A stretch of 64,000 nucleotides of DNA from Leisingera aquaemixtae (GCF_001458395.1 NZ_CYSR01000030.1:310001-374000); one strand, 5' to 3'. Shown: positions 17,159 to 27,222, counted from the stretch's first letter. The notes: generated by a model from the letters alone, not told the origin. Program-made: numbers and translations.

Positions 17159-19000
17159 ATGGCCGCAGGCATGAAAAAGCTATCCAAAACCTTTGTCTGG
17201 ATCCTGATGGGGATGCTGATCGTCGGCCTTGCCGGATTTGGCGCGGTGAATTTCACCAGCTCCTCCTCCTCCGTTGCCCAGGTCGGCGATGAGGAAGTCA
17301 GCATCGGCAACTATGTGCGGGAACTGCAGCGCGAACAGCGCGCCCTGCAGGCGCAGACCGGCCAGGCGGTGACCATGGCGCAGATGAGCGCCTTTGGCAT
17401 GGACCGGATGGTTCTGGGGCGGCTGATTTCCCTGGCGGCGCTGGACCACGAATCCAGGCAGCTGGGCCTGTCGATCGGCGATGACAACCTGATCGAGGAA
17501 CTGTCGGCCATTGACGCCTTTAAGAACGTCAGCGGAGACTTCGACCGCGAGGCCTACCGGTTCGCCCTGCGCAATGCCGGCCTGACCGAGAAAGAATTCG
17601 AAGACGACCTGCGCCGCGAGGCGGCCCGCACCCTGGTGCAGAATGCGGTGCTGTCCGGCAGCAAAATGCCGGCAACCCTGACCGAGACGCTGACCAGCTT
17701 CATCGGCGCCCGCCGCAGCTTCTCTTACGTGCAGCTCAATGCCGCCGATCTTGCCCTGACCGCCGAGGCGCCGTCCGATGAGGACCTGAAAACCTTCTAC
17801 GAGGCCAATCAGGACCAGTTCATGCTGCCGGAAACCAAGGTCATCACCTACGCCGCCCTGCGCCCCTCCACGCTGCTGGATGAGATCGAGGTGGACGAGG
17901 CCCAGCTTCAGCGCCTGTTCGAGGACCGCGCCGATCAGTACCAGGTGCCCGAACGCCGTCTGGTCGAACGTCTGGTCTTCGCCAGTGAGGACGCCGCCGC
18001 CAGCGCCAAGGCGCAGCTCGAAACCGGCGGTGCCACCTTCGAAAGCCTGGTCGAGGCCCGCGGCCTGACGCTGCAGGATGCCGACATGGGCGACGTCACC
18101 ATGGGCGATCTCGGCGCCGCAGGCACTGAGGTGTTTGCCGCGCAGGTTGGCGATGTGGCAGGCCCCCTGCCCTCCGATCTCGGCCCGGCGCTCTACCGCG
18201 TGAACGGCCGTCTGGAGGCGCAGATCACCACCTTCGAGGACGCCAAACCGGACCTGATCGAGGAGCTCGCCTCCGACCGCGCCCGCCGTCTGGTGGAAAC
18301 TCAGGCTGAGGATATTGACGACATGCTGGCCGGCGGCGCCACGCTGGAGGAGCTGGCCACCGAAAGCGGCCTGGAGCTGGCCCAGATCAACTGGACCGCA
18401 GACACCAGCGACGGCATCGCCGCCTATGAGGGCTTCCGCACGGCCGCCGCCGCCGTCACTGCCGAAGACTTCCCGGAAGCCGGCTTCCTGGAGGACGGCA
18501 GCCTGTTCGCCCTGCGCCTCGATGACGTCCTGCCGGAACGCCCGGAACCCTTTGCCGATGCCAAGGACAAGGTCCTAGCGGCCTGGCAGGCGGACCGTCT
18601 GGCCAAGGCGCTGAAGGATCAGGGCGAGGCCATGCTGGCCCAGGCTGAACAGGCCGGCAGCTTTGCCGAAGGCACTGATGTCAAATCCGAAACCGGCCTG
18701 ACCCGCACCGCCTATATCGACACCGTGCCGGAGGCGCTGGTCTCCCGGGTCTTCACCATGGAGGTCGGCGATTTCCGCCTGGTGCAGGACGCGGAGTCGG
18801 CTGTGGTGGTGCGTCTCGATGCCATCCTGCCGCCGGAGCAGAGCGATGATATGACCCTGCTCACCCAGGCGCTGCAGGCACAGCTGGACCAGTCCCTGGC
18901 CGAGGAGCTGTTCGAGGCCTATGTGCAGGACGTTCAGGCCCGCGCCGAACCCCGTGTCGACCAGCAGGCGCTGAACGCGGCGCAGGCAAACTTCCAGTAA
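17159..19000 (+). CDS. PpiD-like periplasmic peptidyl-prolyl isomerase/chaperone
   Basis: A 613-residue inner-membrane-anchored folding factor. A single N-terminal membrane segment (about residues 12-32, FVWILMGMLIVGLAGFGAV) precedes a SurA-N-like chaperone domain (FDREAYRFALRNAGLTEKEFEDDLRRE near 128-154) and a parvulin-like region in the middle third. The parvulin motifs are weak by eye, as often in alphaproteobacterial PpiD proteins, so isomerase activity is uncertain while a holdase role for exported proteins is likely. An AAGAGGG ribosome binding site supports the start. It is 15 bases upstream of trpE and probably cotranscribed. Confidence 0.85.
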   Translation: MAAGMKKLSKTFVWILMGMLIVGLAGFGAVNFTSSSSSVAQVGDEEVSIGNYVRELQREQRALQAQTGQAVTMAQMSAFGMDRMVLGRLISLAALDHESRQLGLSIGDDNLIEELSAIDAFKNVSGDFDREAYRFALRNAGLTEKEFEDDLRREAARTLVQNAVLSGSKMPATLTETLTSFIGARRSFSYVQLNAADLALTAEAPSDEDLKTFYEANQDQFMLPETKVITYAALRPSTLLDEIEVDEAQLQRLFEDRADQYQVPERRLVERLVFASEDAAASAKAQLETGGATFESLVEARGLTLQDADMGDVTMGDLGAAGTEVFAAQVGDVAGPLPSDLGPALYRVNGRLEAQITTFEDAKPDLIEELASDRARRLVETQAEDIDDMLAGGATLEELATESGLELAQINWTADTSDGIAAYEGFRTAAAAVTAEDFPEAGFLEDGSLFALRLDDVLPERPEPFADAKDKVLAAWQADRLAKALKDQGEAMLAQAEQAGSFAEGTDVKSETGLTRTAYIDTVPEALVSRVFTMEVGDFRLVQDAESAVVVRLDAILPPEQSDDMTLLTQALQAQLDQSLAEELFEAYVQDVQARAEPRVDQQALNAAQANFQ

Positions 19001-19015
19001 TCAAGGCAAGCACCC

Positions 19016-20527
19016 ATGGCCCTGACCCCCGATTTCGACACCTTCGCCAAGGCTTACGAGGCCGGTGAAAACCAGGTCGTCTACACCCGCCTTGCCGCCG
19101 ATCTCGACACACCGGTGTCGCTGATGCTCAAGCTGACCGGCGCCCAGAAGGACGCCTTCATGCTGGAGTCGGTGACCGGCGGCGAGGTGCGCGGGCGCTA
19201 TTCGATCATCGGCATGAAGCCGGACCTGGTCTGGCGCTGCCACGGGGAGCAATCTGCGCTGAACCGCTCGGCGCGGTTCGATGCGGATGACTTCACAGCC
19301 CAGGACGGCAACCCGCTGGACAACCTGCGGGCGCTGATTGCCGAAAGCAAAATTCCCCTGCCCGACGATCTGCCGCAGGCCGCGGCCGGCCTCTTCGGCT
19401 ACCTTGGCTATGACATGATCCGTCTGGTGGAGCATCTGCCGGACGTCAACCCCGACCCGCTCGGCCTGCCCGACGCGCTGATGCTGCGCCCCTCGGTCAT
19501 TGCCGTTCTGGACGGGGTCAAGGGCGAGGTCACCGTGGTTTCCCCTGCCTGGGCCAGCGACGGCCAGACCGCCAAGGCAGCCTATGCCCAGGCGGCGGAA
19601 CGGGTGATGGACGCGGTGCGCGACCTGGAACGCGCCATGCCAGCCGAAAGCCGCGACCTTGGCGACGCCGATGAAGTCGCGCCGCCCCAGTCGAACTTCA
19701 CCAAGGCGGGCTACATGGCCGCGGTGGAGAAGGCCAAGGACTACATCCGCGCAGGCGACATCTTCCAGGTGGTGCCGGCGCAGCGCTGGACGCAAGCGTT
19801 CCGCCAGCCGCCCTTCGCGCTCTACCGCTCGCTGAGGCGCACCAACCCGTCGCCCTTCATGTTCTACTTCAACTTCGGCGGCTTCCAGGTGGTGGGCGCT
19901 AGCCCTGAAATCCTGGTCCGCGTCTTCGGGCAGGAGGTGACCATCCGCCCGATCGCCGGCACCCGCCCCCGCGGCGCCACCCCGGAGGAAGACAAGGCGC
20001 TGGAGGCCGATCTGCTCGCCGACAAGAAGGAGCTGGCAGAGCACCTGATGCTGCTGGACCTCGGGCGCAACGACACCGGCCGGGTGTCCAAAATCGGCAC
20101 CGTCCGCCCGACCGAAAAATTCATCATCGAGCGCTACAGCCACGTGATGCACATCGTCTCCAACGTCGTGGGCGAGCTGGCAGAGGACAAGGACGCGCTG
20201 GACGCCTTCTTTGCCGGGATGCCCGCAGGCACCGTCTCCGGCGCCCCCAAGGTGCGCGCGATGGAAATCATCGACGAGCTGGAGCCGGAAAAGCGCGGCA
20301 TCTACGGCGGCGGGGTCGGTTATTTCTCGGCAGGCGGCGACATGGACATGTGCATCGCGCTGCGCACCGCCATCGTCAAGGACCAGACCCTTTACATCCA
20401 GGCCGGCGGCGGCGTGGTCTATGACAGCGACCCGGAAGCGGAATATATGGAGACGGTCCACAAATCCAACGCCATCCGCCGCGCCGCGGCAGATGCGGCC
20501 CGCTTCACCGGCAACGGCAACCGCTAA
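19016..20527 (+). CDS. trpE: Anthranilate synthase component I
   Basis: Converts chorismate and ammonia to anthranilate with TrpG. The 503-residue protein has the N-terminal feedback domain (TPVSLMLKL with the LLES-like FMLESVTGGEVRGRYSIIG) and the chorismate-binding domain: DIFQVVPAQRW, PSPFMFYFNFGGFQVVGASPE, IRPIAGTRPRGATPEED, LLDLGRNDTGRV, ERYSHVMHIVS, and GTVSGAPKVRAMEIIDELE. All key blocks are present. It is separated from trpGDC by the deacetylase-like gene on the other strand, and shares an apparent transcript with the ppiD-like gene. No trp leader peptide is visible in the 15-base gap. Confidence 0.97.
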   Translation: MALTPDFDTFAKAYEAGENQVVYTRLAADLDTPVSLMLKLTGAQKDAFMLESVTGGEVRGRYSIIGMKPDLVWRCHGEQSALNRSARFDADDFTAQDGNPLDNLRALIAESKIPLPDDLPQAAAGLFGYLGYDMIRLVEHLPDVNPDPLGLPDALMLRPSVIAVLDGVKGEVTVVSPAWASDGQTAKAAYAQAAERVMDAVRDLERAMPAESRDLGDADEVAPPQSNFTKAGYMAAVEKAKDYIRAGDIFQVVPAQRWTQAFRQPPFALYRSLRRTNPSPFMFYFNFGGFQVVGASPEILVRVFGQEVTIRPIAGTRPRGATPEEDKALEADLLADKKELAEHLMLLDLGRNDTGRVSKIGTVRPTEKFIIERYSHVMHIVSNVVGELAEDKDALDAFFAGMPAGTVSGAPKVRAMEIIDELEPEKRGIYGGGVGYFSAGGDMDMCIALRTAIVKDQTLYIQAGGGVVYDSDPEAEYMETVHKSNAIRRAAADAARFTGNGNR

Positions 20528-20607
20528 CGCGTTAGAGGCCCCGCCGCCGCTTCATCTTTCCCGAAGTACTCCCGCCGGAGGCAACGGCGCCCGCTCAGGG
20601 CACCGTT

Positions 20608-22203
20608 TCATTTGGGCGGCAGCTGCGCCTCCAGACTGGCAGAGACAGGCGCCAGCGCCACGCGGGCAGCCCGGTCCTCCAGGCCCCAGATCAGCAGCGC
20701 CGAGATCGTGTCGGGGCGCAGCCGGCCCAGCATGATCACCGATCCCTCCTGCCCGGCCCGGAACGCGGCCTGATCCAGAAAGCGGCGGATCGCTCTGGGG
20801 GTTTGGCCCGCTCCGTCGAAATCGCGGAACACCACGCCGGCAGGCACGCCATCGCGCAGCGCCAGCCGCTGCACCGTGTTCAGGCCGCTGTTCTGCGTCA
20901 CCAGGCCATAGCCGGCCGAGGCCGCCATCGCCGCCACCTGGTCCGCCAGCGGCCGGTTGCCCTGCACGCCGGTCTCCACCCCCTCAAGGATCGCAACCGC
21001 TTCGGGCACCCTGCTGCGCCAGACCTCCAGCGCCATCTCGGCATCCTGCGGCGTGGCCGCGCGCGGCAGATCCGCCAGCATCAGCACCTCAAAGCCGGCC
21101 GCCCGGCGCGCCGCCATCTTCGCCGCCGCATCCGGATCGCCGGGGTCGATGGCAAAGCTCAGCGGGTAGGGAAACGCCGCCAGCGCCTCGGCACCGACAG
21201 CGCCTGCGTCATCAATCAGCACGATCGACATCAGCGGCCGGTTTTCCGGGTTGTAAAACGGTTCGGAAAACGCCTGGAACGGCGGCTTGTCCAAAGGCTG
21301 CGCCGCGGCCAGCGCGATCTCCTGCGCGTCGTCCCGGTCGGTCAGCGGAACCACCGGCGTGCCGATCCGGGGCGCCAGCGCCTCCTGCTGCGGCGCGTCA
21401 GCTGCCGGCGCGTCTTTTGCCGGCACGGCGTCATCATCGGCGCTTTCGTCCGGCACGGACGGCGCCGCGCCGATCACCGGCAGCGTGGTCGCCTGCGGCG
21501 CCGCGCCGATATCGGGGGCCAGCACCGACGCCGCGGCCTGCGGATCCGGCGCGCGCCCCACTGCAGGCAGCGGCGCGGCATCCTGCGGCTGCGCGGCGGC
21601 GGTGGTATCGGGCTCCTGCGCGGGCTGTTCCGGTTCCGGCGCCGGATCTGTTGCCGCTATGACAGCAGCCTCGCCGCCGGGCGCCTGCGGCGGCTCCGGC
21701 TGGGCGGCCTGCGGCTGGCCTTCGGGGCCGCCAGGATCCAGCCCCGGGGCGGCTGCCGGCGCCGGGCTGCTGCCCTCCAGCGTTGTGGCCGCAAGGCCGA
21801 CCTCCGGCTTGCCGGCTGGCGCGGTATCCGCCCCGGCAAGCGCGCTCAGATCGTCGCTGCTGCCGGTTGCGGCCGGCCCTGCGGGCTGCGCCTCCACCAG
21901 ATCGGCATCCCGCCCCTGGCCGTTGCCGGGAACCTCTGCAGTTTCACTGACGCCATCCTGCATCTGCGGCGCATCGCCCGGATCATGCACTGCCGGCTCC
22001 GGCTGGGCCGCTGCGCGATCCTCTGCGGGCTGCGCCTCAGCAGGTTGCGGCACTGCCGCCATCGTGTCTTCGCCCGGCTGGCCCTCCGGCCCGCTGACCG
22101 GCAGCGGCACCGACAAAGACAGCATCGCCAGCCCGCCTGCGGCCAGCAAAGCCCCGACACTCACGCCGCCCAGAAATCCACGCATGCCTGTTTTGCCTCT
22201 CAA
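20608..22203 (-). CDS. Divergent polysaccharide deacetylase family protein
   Basis: A 531-residue protein with an N-terminal signal or anchor (about 8-32), a long Ala/Pro/Glu-rich low-complexity region (about 35-290), and a C-terminal domain (about 310-525) resembling the divergent polysaccharide deacetylase family: LMSIVLIDDAGAVG, FAIDPGDPDA, MAARRAAGFEVLMLADLPR, and AVAILEGVETGVQGN. It lacks the obvious HxxxH metal motif of NodB-type enzymes, as family members do. The linker suggests that it spans the periplasm or wall. The in-frame ATG at 22185 is an alternative start. Role unknown; cell-envelope function is likely. Confidence 0.75.
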   Translation of the reverse strand: MRGKTGMRGFLGGVSVGALLAAGGLAMLSLSVPLPVSGPEGQPGEDTMAAVPQPAEAQPAEDRAAAQPEPAVHDPGDAPQMQDGVSETAEVPGNGQGRDADLVEAQPAGPAATGSSDDLSALAGADTAPAGKPEVGLAATTLEGSSPAPAAAPGLDPGGPEGQPQAAQPEPPQAPGGEAAVIAATDPAPEPEQPAQEPDTTAAAQPQDAAPLPAVGRAPDPQAAASVLAPDIGAAPQATTLPVIGAAPSVPDESADDDAVPAKDAPAADAPQQEALAPRIGTPVVPLTDRDDAQEIALAAAQPLDKPPFQAFSEPFYNPENRPLMSIVLIDDAGAVGAEALAAFPYPLSFAIDPGDPDAAAKMAARRAAGFEVLMLADLPRAATPQDAEMALEVWRSRVPEAVAILEGVETGVQGNRPLADQVAAMAASAGYGLVTQNSGLNTVQRLALRDGVPAGVVFRDFDGAGQTPRAIRRFLDQAAFRAGQEGSVIMLGRLRPDTISALLIWGLEDRAARVALAPVSASLEAQLPPK

Positions 22204-22376
22204 TCCGTATGATCGTGCTGCGCCGTTCCGGCTTGCCTGGATGGAGCCCGTTACCGGCCCTCTCCCGCAATCGCCTATCCTGCCCTTGACGCTGCCCCGT
22301 ATCCCTGAACATGTATGTTTCGACCACTATACTGCGGCGCGCCCCCGGCCCGCCACCCTTAAAAGAGTCCGCTACG

Positions 22377-22958
22377 ATGCTGCTGCTGATCGACAACTAC
22401 GATTCCTTTACCTACAATCTCGTGCATTATCTGGGCGAGCTTGGCGCGGAAATGGAAGTGCACCGCAACGACGCCATCAACGTGCAGGAAGCCATGGCGA
22501 TGAAGCCCGCGGGCATCCTGCTGTCGCCCGGCCCGTGCGATCCGGATCAGGCCGGCATCTGCCTGGCGCTGACCGAAGCCGCGGCCGAGACCGGCACGCC
22601 GCTGCTGGGGGTTTGCCTCGGCCATCAGACCATCGGCCAGGCCTTCGGCGGCAAGGTGGTGCGCTGCCACGAGATCGTGCACGGCAAGATGGGCAAGATG
22701 CACCACAATAACACAGGCGTTTTCAAGGGCTTGCCATCGCCTTTTGAAGCGACGCGCTATCACTCCCTGGTGGTGGAGCGCGACAGCCTGCCGGACTGCC
22801 TGGAGATCACCGCAGAACTGGAAGACGGCACCATCATGGGCCTGCAGCACAAAGACCTGCCGATTCACGGTGTCCAGTTCCACCCCGAATCCATCGCGTC
22901 CGAACACGGCCACGCGCTGCTGAAAAACTTCCTGGACGTGATGAGGGTGCCCGCATGA
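22377..22958 (+). CDS. trpG: Anthranilate synthase component II (glutamine amidotransferase)
   Basis: Supplies ammonia to TrpE from glutamine. The start at 22377 ([20 protein letters not shown]) is the conserved family N-terminus and gives 193 residues; an ATG 66 bases upstream is in frame but lacks family sequence. The class I amidotransferase triad is visible: GVCLGHQ with the nucleophilic Cys, and [14 protein letters not shown] with His and Glu. The stop overlaps trpD as ATGA. A TATACT box at 22328-22333 could be the -10 of the trpGDC promoter, with a poor -35. Confidence 0.97.
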   Translation: MLLLIDNYDSFTYNLVHYLGELGAEMEVHRNDAINVQEAMAMKPAGILLSPGPCDPDQAGICLALTEAAAETGTPLLGVCLGHQTIGQAFGGKVVRCHEIVHGKMGKMHHNNTGVFKGLPSPFEATRYHSLVVERDSLPDCLEITAELEDGTIMGLQHKDLPIHGVQFHPESIASEHGHALLKNFLDVMRVPA

Positions 22959-23974
22959 GTGACCGCCTGAAGCCGCTGATCGGGGCCGCGGCCGAACGCG
23001 CCCTGACGCGCGAGGAGGCGGAAACCGCCTTTACCCTGCTGTTTGAGGGCGAGGCCACGCCCAGCCAGATCGGCGGCCTGCTGATGGCGATGCGCACCCG
23101 CGGCGAAAGCGTTGACGAATACGCCGCCGCCGCCGCGGTGATGCGCGCCAAATGCAACCCGGTGACGGCGCCCGCCGGCGCGATGGACATCGTCGGCACC
23201 GGCGGCGACGGCAAGAACACCCTGAACATCTCCACCGCGACCGCCTTTGTGGTTGCGGGCGCGGGCGTTGTGGTGGCCAAGCACGGCAACCGCAACCTCA
23301 GCTCCAAATCCGGCACCGCCGACCTGCAGTCCCAGATGGGCATCAACGTGATGGTCGGCCCGCAAGTGGTTGAAAAAGCGATCAATGAGGCCGGGATTGG
23401 TTTCATGATGGCGCCGATGCACCATCCTGCGGTGGCGCATGTTATGCCCACCCGGCAAGAGTTGGGCACCCGCACGATCTTCAACATCCTCGGCCCGCTC
23501 ACCAACCCGGCCGGCGTCAAGCGCCAGCTGACCGGCGCCTTCCGCCGCGAATTGATCCGCCCGATGGCCGAGACGCTCAAAACCCTGGGGTCCGAGCGCG
23601 CCTGGCTGGTGCACGGCTCTGACGGCACCGACGAGCTGACCATCACCGGCATCAGCTGGGTCTCCGCGCTGGAGGAAGACGGCAGCATCCGCGACGTTGA
23701 ACTCCACCCGGAGGACGCGGGCCTGCCGGTGCATGGTTTCGATATGATCGTCGGCGGCACGCCTGCGGAAAACGCCATGGCCTTCCGGGCGCTGCTGCAG
23801 GGCACGCCCTCGGCGTACCGCGACGCGGTGCTGCTGAACGCGGCCGCAGCGCTGGTGGTGGCCGGCAAGGCCGCTGACCTCAAGGACGGCGTGGCCCGTG
23901 CCGCCGAGTCGATCGACAGCGGCGCCGCCAAGGCCAAGGTCGAGGCGCTGGCCCGCATCACCTCAGCCGCATGA
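22955..23974 (+). CDS. trpD: Anthranilate phosphoribosyltransferase
   Basis: Transfers the phosphoribosyl group of PRPP to anthranilate, the second step of tryptophan synthesis. The 339-residue length is typical. Motifs: [20 protein letters not shown] near 30-49, [18 protein letters not shown] (glycine-rich PRPP loop), [17 protein letters not shown], and [19 protein letters not shown]. The four-base overlaps with trpG before and ung after suggest tight translational coupling. Confidence 0.97.
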   Translation: MSDRLKPLIGAAAERALTREEAETAFTLLFEGEATPSQIGGLLMAMRTRGESVDEYAAAAAVMRAKCNPVTAPAGAMDIVGTGGDGKNTLNISTATAFVVAGAGVVVAKHGNRNLSSKSGTADLQSQMGINVMVGPQVVEKAINEAGIGFMMAPMHHPAVAHVMPTRQELGTRTIFNILGPLTNPAGVKRQLTGAFRRELIRPMAETLKTLGSERAWLVHGSDGTDELTITGISWVSALEEDGSIRDVELHPEDAGLPVHGFDMIVGGTPAENAMAFRALLQGTPSAYRDAVLLNAAAALVVAGKAADLKDGVARAAESIDSGAAKAKVEALARITSAA

Positions 23975-24642
23975 CAGGTCTGCCATCAGGGCTGGGCCGC
24001 TGGGCCGGCCTGCCCTTTTTCACGGAGCACTGGCCCGGTATCGCAGCCGCCCTGCAGGCGGACCCGCACGAAGTCCTGCCGCCCGCGCCTCAGCGGTTCG
24101 CCGCGCTGGAGATGACACAGCCGGAGAACACCCGCGTGGTGATCCTCGGCCAGGACCCCTATCCGACGCCCGGCCATGCCCACGGGCTGGCCTTCTCGGC
24201 GGACCCCGGCGTGCGCCCGCTGCCCCGGTCCTTATCCAATATTTACAAGGAGCTGGAGGCCGATCTTGGGGTGTCCCGCCCGAACGGCGACCTGCGCGGC
24301 TGGGCCCGTCAGGGCGTGCTCTTGCTGAACACCGCGCTGTCGGTCCCGGCCGGCAGCGCCAATGGCCACAAGCATCTTGGCTGGCACCACCTGGTGCATC
24401 AGGTGCTGGCGCTGACCTCGGCACGCCCCACCGCTTACATTCTCTGGGGCAATGCGGCGCAGAAGCTTGAAAAACATATTAAAACGGGCGATCACCTGAT
24501 CTTGAAAACCGCACATCCCTCGCCCCTGTCGGCGCGGCGCGGCTTTTTTGGGTCCCGGCCCTTCTCAAAAGTGAACAATTGGCTCGCCGCCCGCGGTGAA
24601 GCCGGCATAGACTGGAACGCAGGAACGGAGGCACCGGTATGA
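23971..24642 (+). CDS. ung: Uracil-DNA glycosylase, family 1
   Basis: Removes uracil from DNA to start base-excision repair. The 223-residue protein carries the family 1 motifs: the water-activating loop [20 protein letters not shown] (catalytic Asp in GQDPY), [17 protein letters not shown], and the Leu-intercalation loop [18 protein letters not shown]. Canonical Ung has GQDPYH, here GQDPYP. It is embedded between trpD and trpC with four-base overlaps on both sides, an odd place for a repair gene; see findings. The clean reading frame and motifs indicate a functional gene. Confidence 0.93.
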   Translation: MTGLPSGLGRWAGLPFFTEHWPGIAAALQADPHEVLPPAPQRFAALEMTQPENTRVVILGQDPYPTPGHAHGLAFSADPGVRPLPRSLSNIYKELEADLGVSRPNGDLRGWARQGVLLLNTALSVPAGSANGHKHLGWHHLVHQVLALTSARPTAYILWGNAAQKLEKHIKTGDHLILKTAHPSPLSARRGFFGSRPFSKVNNWLAARGEAGIDWNAGTEAPV

Positions 24643-25451
24643 CCCAAAACGTGCTGGACAGGATCAAGGCCTACAAGCTGGAGGAAGTTGCCGCGGACAA
24701 GGCCGCCAAACCGCTGGAGGCGGTGGAGGCCGAGGCGCGCGAAGCCTCCCCTGTGCGCGGCTTTGCCGACAGCCTGATGAAGGCCAGCCGCCAAGGGTAC
24801 GGGCTGATCGCAGAGATCAAAAAGGCGAGTCCCTCCAAGGGTTTGATCCGCCCGGATTTCGAACCGGCAGAGCTGGCCAAGGCGTATGAGGCCGGCGGCG
24901 CCACCTGCTTGTCGGTGCTGACAGATACCCCCAGCTTTCAGGGCGCCAAGGCGTTCCTCACCAAGGCGCGCGCGGCCTGCGCGCTGCCCGCGCTGCGCAA
25001 GGACTTCATGTATGACACCTACCAGGTGGCCGAAGCCCGCGCGCTGGGGGCCGACTGCATCCTGATCATTCTCGCCTCGGTCTCCGACGATCAGGCGCAG
25101 GAGCTGGAGGACTGCGCCTTCGGCTGGGGCATGGATGTGCTGTTGGAGGTGCATGACGCCGAAGAGCTGGAGCGCGCCTGCAACCTGAAATCGCCGCTGA
25201 TGGGCATCAACAACCGCAATCTCAAGACGTTCGACACGACGCTGGACACCACCCGGCACCTGTCGCGCATGGTGCCGGCCGACCGGACCATTGTCTGCGA
25301 AAGCGGCCTGTCCACGCCTGAGGATCTGGCCGAAATGGCCCGCTACGGCGCCCGCACCTTCCTGATCGGCGAAAGCCTGATGCGGCAGGACGACGTCGCC
25401 GCGGCCACCCGTGCGCTGCTCGCCAACCCGCTGACTCCCGGCATGATGTAA
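24639..25451 (+). CDS. trpC: Indole-3-glycerol phosphate synthase
   Basis: Ring closure of 1-(2-carboxyphenylamino)-1-deoxyribulose phosphate to indole-3-glycerol phosphate. A 270-residue TIM barrel with [19 protein letters not shown] (catalytic Lys), [53 protein letters not shown], and [12 protein letters not shown] with [11 protein letters not shown]. It is monofunctional (no fused TrpF). It is co-translated with ung upstream and followed 12 bases later by moaC. Confidence 0.97.
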   Translation: MTQNVLDRIKAYKLEEVAADKAAKPLEAVEAEAREASPVRGFADSLMKASRQGYGLIAEIKKASPSKGLIRPDFEPAELAKAYEAGGATCLSVLTDTPSFQGAKAFLTKARAACALPALRKDFMYDTYQVAEARALGADCILIILASVSDDQAQELEDCAFGWGMDVLLEVHDAEELERACNLKSPLMGINNRNLKTFDTTLDTTRHLSRMVPADRTIVCESGLSTPEDLAEMARYGARTFLIGESLMRQDDVAAATRALLANPLTPGMM

Positions 25452-25463
25452 AGGAGGCAGCCC

Positions 25464-25934
25464 ATGAGCCTCACCCATTTCGACACCAAGGGCGACGCCC
25501 ATATGGTCGACGTCTCGGACAAGGCAGTCACCTCGCGCATCGCCACCGCCGAGGGCCACATCACCATGGCGCCGGAAACCTTTGAAATCATTTCAGAAGG
25601 CCGCGCCAAGAAGGGGGATGTTCTGGCCGTGGCCCGCCTGGCCGGCATCATGGGCGCCAAGAAGACGCCGGATTTGATCCCGCTCTGCCATCCGCTGCCG
25701 GTGACCAAGGTCGCGGTGGAGCTGACGCTGGACCCGGATCTGCCCGGCGTCCGGATCGAGGCCACCGTCAAGACCACCGGCCAGACTGGCGTCGAGATGG
25801 AGGCGCTGACCGCCGTCGCCACCGCCGCGCTCACCGTTTATGACATGGCCAAGGCGGCGGACAAGGCGATGCAGATCGGCGGCATTCGTGTTACGCTGAA
25901 AGATGGCGGAAAATCAGGCAGGTACGAGGCATAA
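25464..25934 (+). CDS. moaC: Cyclic pyranopterin monophosphate synthase (MoaC)
   Basis: Second enzyme of molybdenum cofactor biosynthesis; acts on 3',8-cyclo-GTP to make cyclic pyranopterin monophosphate. The 156-residue protein contains [50 protein letters not shown] and [21 protein letters not shown] with the conserved Lys-rich KAADKAM. The ATG at 25464 has AAAGGAGG upstream. Its stop is immediately followed by the moeA start, so the two are coupled. Confidence 0.97.
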   Translation: MSLTHFDTKGDAHMVDVSDKAVTSRIATAEGHITMAPETFEIISEGRAKKGDVLAVARLAGIMGAKKTPDLIPLCHPLPVTKVAVELTLDPDLPGVRIEATVKTTGQTGVEMEALTAVATAALTVYDMAKAADKAMQIGGIRVTLKDGGKSGRYEA

Positions 25935-27107
25935 ATGATCCCCGTCAGCCAAGCCCTCGCGCATCTTCTAACGCTGGTCTCGCCGCTGGAGAGCGAAGAC
26001 GTCCCCCTGGCGGAGGCCGCAGGCCGGGTGCTGGCCCGGGACATGCACGCCCGCCGCGACCAGCCGCCCTTTTCGGCTTCTGCCATGGACGGCTATGCCG
26101 TCAACGCGGCGGAGGTCGAGAGGCACGCGATGTTCAAAGTGATCGGCGAGGCCGCTGCGGGACATGCTTTTGACGGCCGCGCCGGCGCGGGCCAGGCGGT
26201 GCGCATCTTTACCGGCGCCCCGGTCCCGGAAGGCGCAAGTTTCGTTGTTATTCAAGAAGATGTGAGCCGCACCGGCGATCTTATCACGATTACGGATGAC
26301 CCCGGTGAAAACCCCAACATCCGGCCCCGCGGCGGCGATTTCACCGATGGCGAAACCGTCACTGCGCCCCGGCTGCTGAGTGCTGCGGATGTCGCCCTGC
26401 TGGCCGCGATGAATATCCCCAGCGTTCCGGTCACGCGCCGCCCCGAGGTGGCGCTGATCTCCACCGGGGATGAGCTGGTGATGCCGGGCGCAGACCCCGG
26501 CCCGGACCAGATCATCGCCTCCAACACCTTCGGGCTCAAGGCGATGCTGGAGGGCTTTGGCGCCCGCGCCCGCATCCTGCCCATCGCGCGGGACACAGAA
26601 GGCGCGCTGCGCACCGCCTTTGGACTGGCAGAGGGCGCCGATCTGGTGGTGACGATCGGCGGCGCCTCTGTCGGCGATCACGATCTGGTCGGCAAGGTGG
26701 CCCAGGATCTGGGCATGGAGCGCAGTTTCTACAAGGTTGCCATGCGCCCCGGCAAGCCGCTGATGGCGGGCCGGATGGGGTCTGCGGCGATGGTGGGCCT
26801 GCCCGGCAATCCGGTGTCCGCCATGGTCTGCGGCCACGTGTTCCTGGCGCCGATGGTCCGGGCGATGCTTGGCCTGCCGGACGCGGGCCAGCAGCTGCGG
26901 AACGCCCGGCTGGCGGAGCCGCTCGCCGCAAACGGCCCGCGGGAGCACTACATGCGGGCCCGCGCCGCCGACGGGGTCATCCGCGCCTTCCCCGACCAGG
27001 ACAGCTCGCTGCTGACGGTACTGGCGGAGGCAAACGCCTTGCTGATCCGACCGCCCGGGGACAGCGCCCGCGTCGCAGGTGAGCCTGTGCAATACATGCC
27101 GATCTGA
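25935..27107 (+). CDS. moeA: Molybdopterin molybdenumtransferase
   Basis: Inserts molybdate into adenylated molybdopterin. A 390-residue protein with the MoeA layout: N-terminal LAEAAGRVLARDMHA, FSASAMDGYAVNA, VRIFTGAPVPEGA, NIRPRGGDF, the molybdopterin-binding core VALISTGDELVMPG, VVTIGGASVGDHD, FYKVAMRPGKPLMAGR and VGLPGNPVSAM, then a small C-terminal domain. Start and stop abut moaC. Molybdoenzymes themselves are not in this window. Confidence 0.97.
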   Translation: MIPVSQALAHLLTLVSPLESEDVPLAEAAGRVLARDMHARRDQPPFSASAMDGYAVNAAEVERHAMFKVIGEAAAGHAFDGRAGAGQAVRIFTGAPVPEGASFVVIQEDVSRTGDLITITDDPGENPNIRPRGGDFTDGETVTAPRLLSAADVALLAAMNIPSVPVTRRPEVALISTGDELVMPGADPGPDQIIASNTFGLKAMLEGFGARARILPIARDTEGALRTAFGLAEGADLVVTIGGASVGDHDLVGKVAQDLGMERSFYKVAMRPGKPLMAGRMGSAAMVGLPGNPVSAMVCGHVFLAPMVRAMLGLPDAGQQLRNARLAEPLAANGPREHYMRARAADGVIRAFPDQDSSLLTVLAEANALLIRPPGDSARVAGEPVQYMPI

Positions 27108-27193
27108 AATTGCGCCGCCTTTGCAAAAATACACTCACGGCTTGCCCGCGCCTTTGGCGTGTCCATTATCTGGCACAACCGTAAGCGGCCATG

Positions 27194-27222
27194 TTGACAC
27201 AAAACGTGAACATGCGTAGAAC
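27194..27222 (+). promoter_or_regulatory. lexA promoter with LexA (SOS) operator
   Basis: TTGACA at 27194-27199 and TAGAAC at 27217-27222 are 17 bases apart. GAAC-N7-GAAC at 27208-27222 is the reverse complement of GTTC-N7-GTTC, the established LexA box of alphaproteobacteria, and it overlaps the spacer and the -10 element. This is the expected arrangement for lexA autorepression. Confidence 0.85.

Noticed and set aside
22311-22376. Upstream ATG extending trpG by 22 codons.
   Set aside because: The extension has no TrpG character; [20 protein letters not shown] is the conserved family N-terminus.
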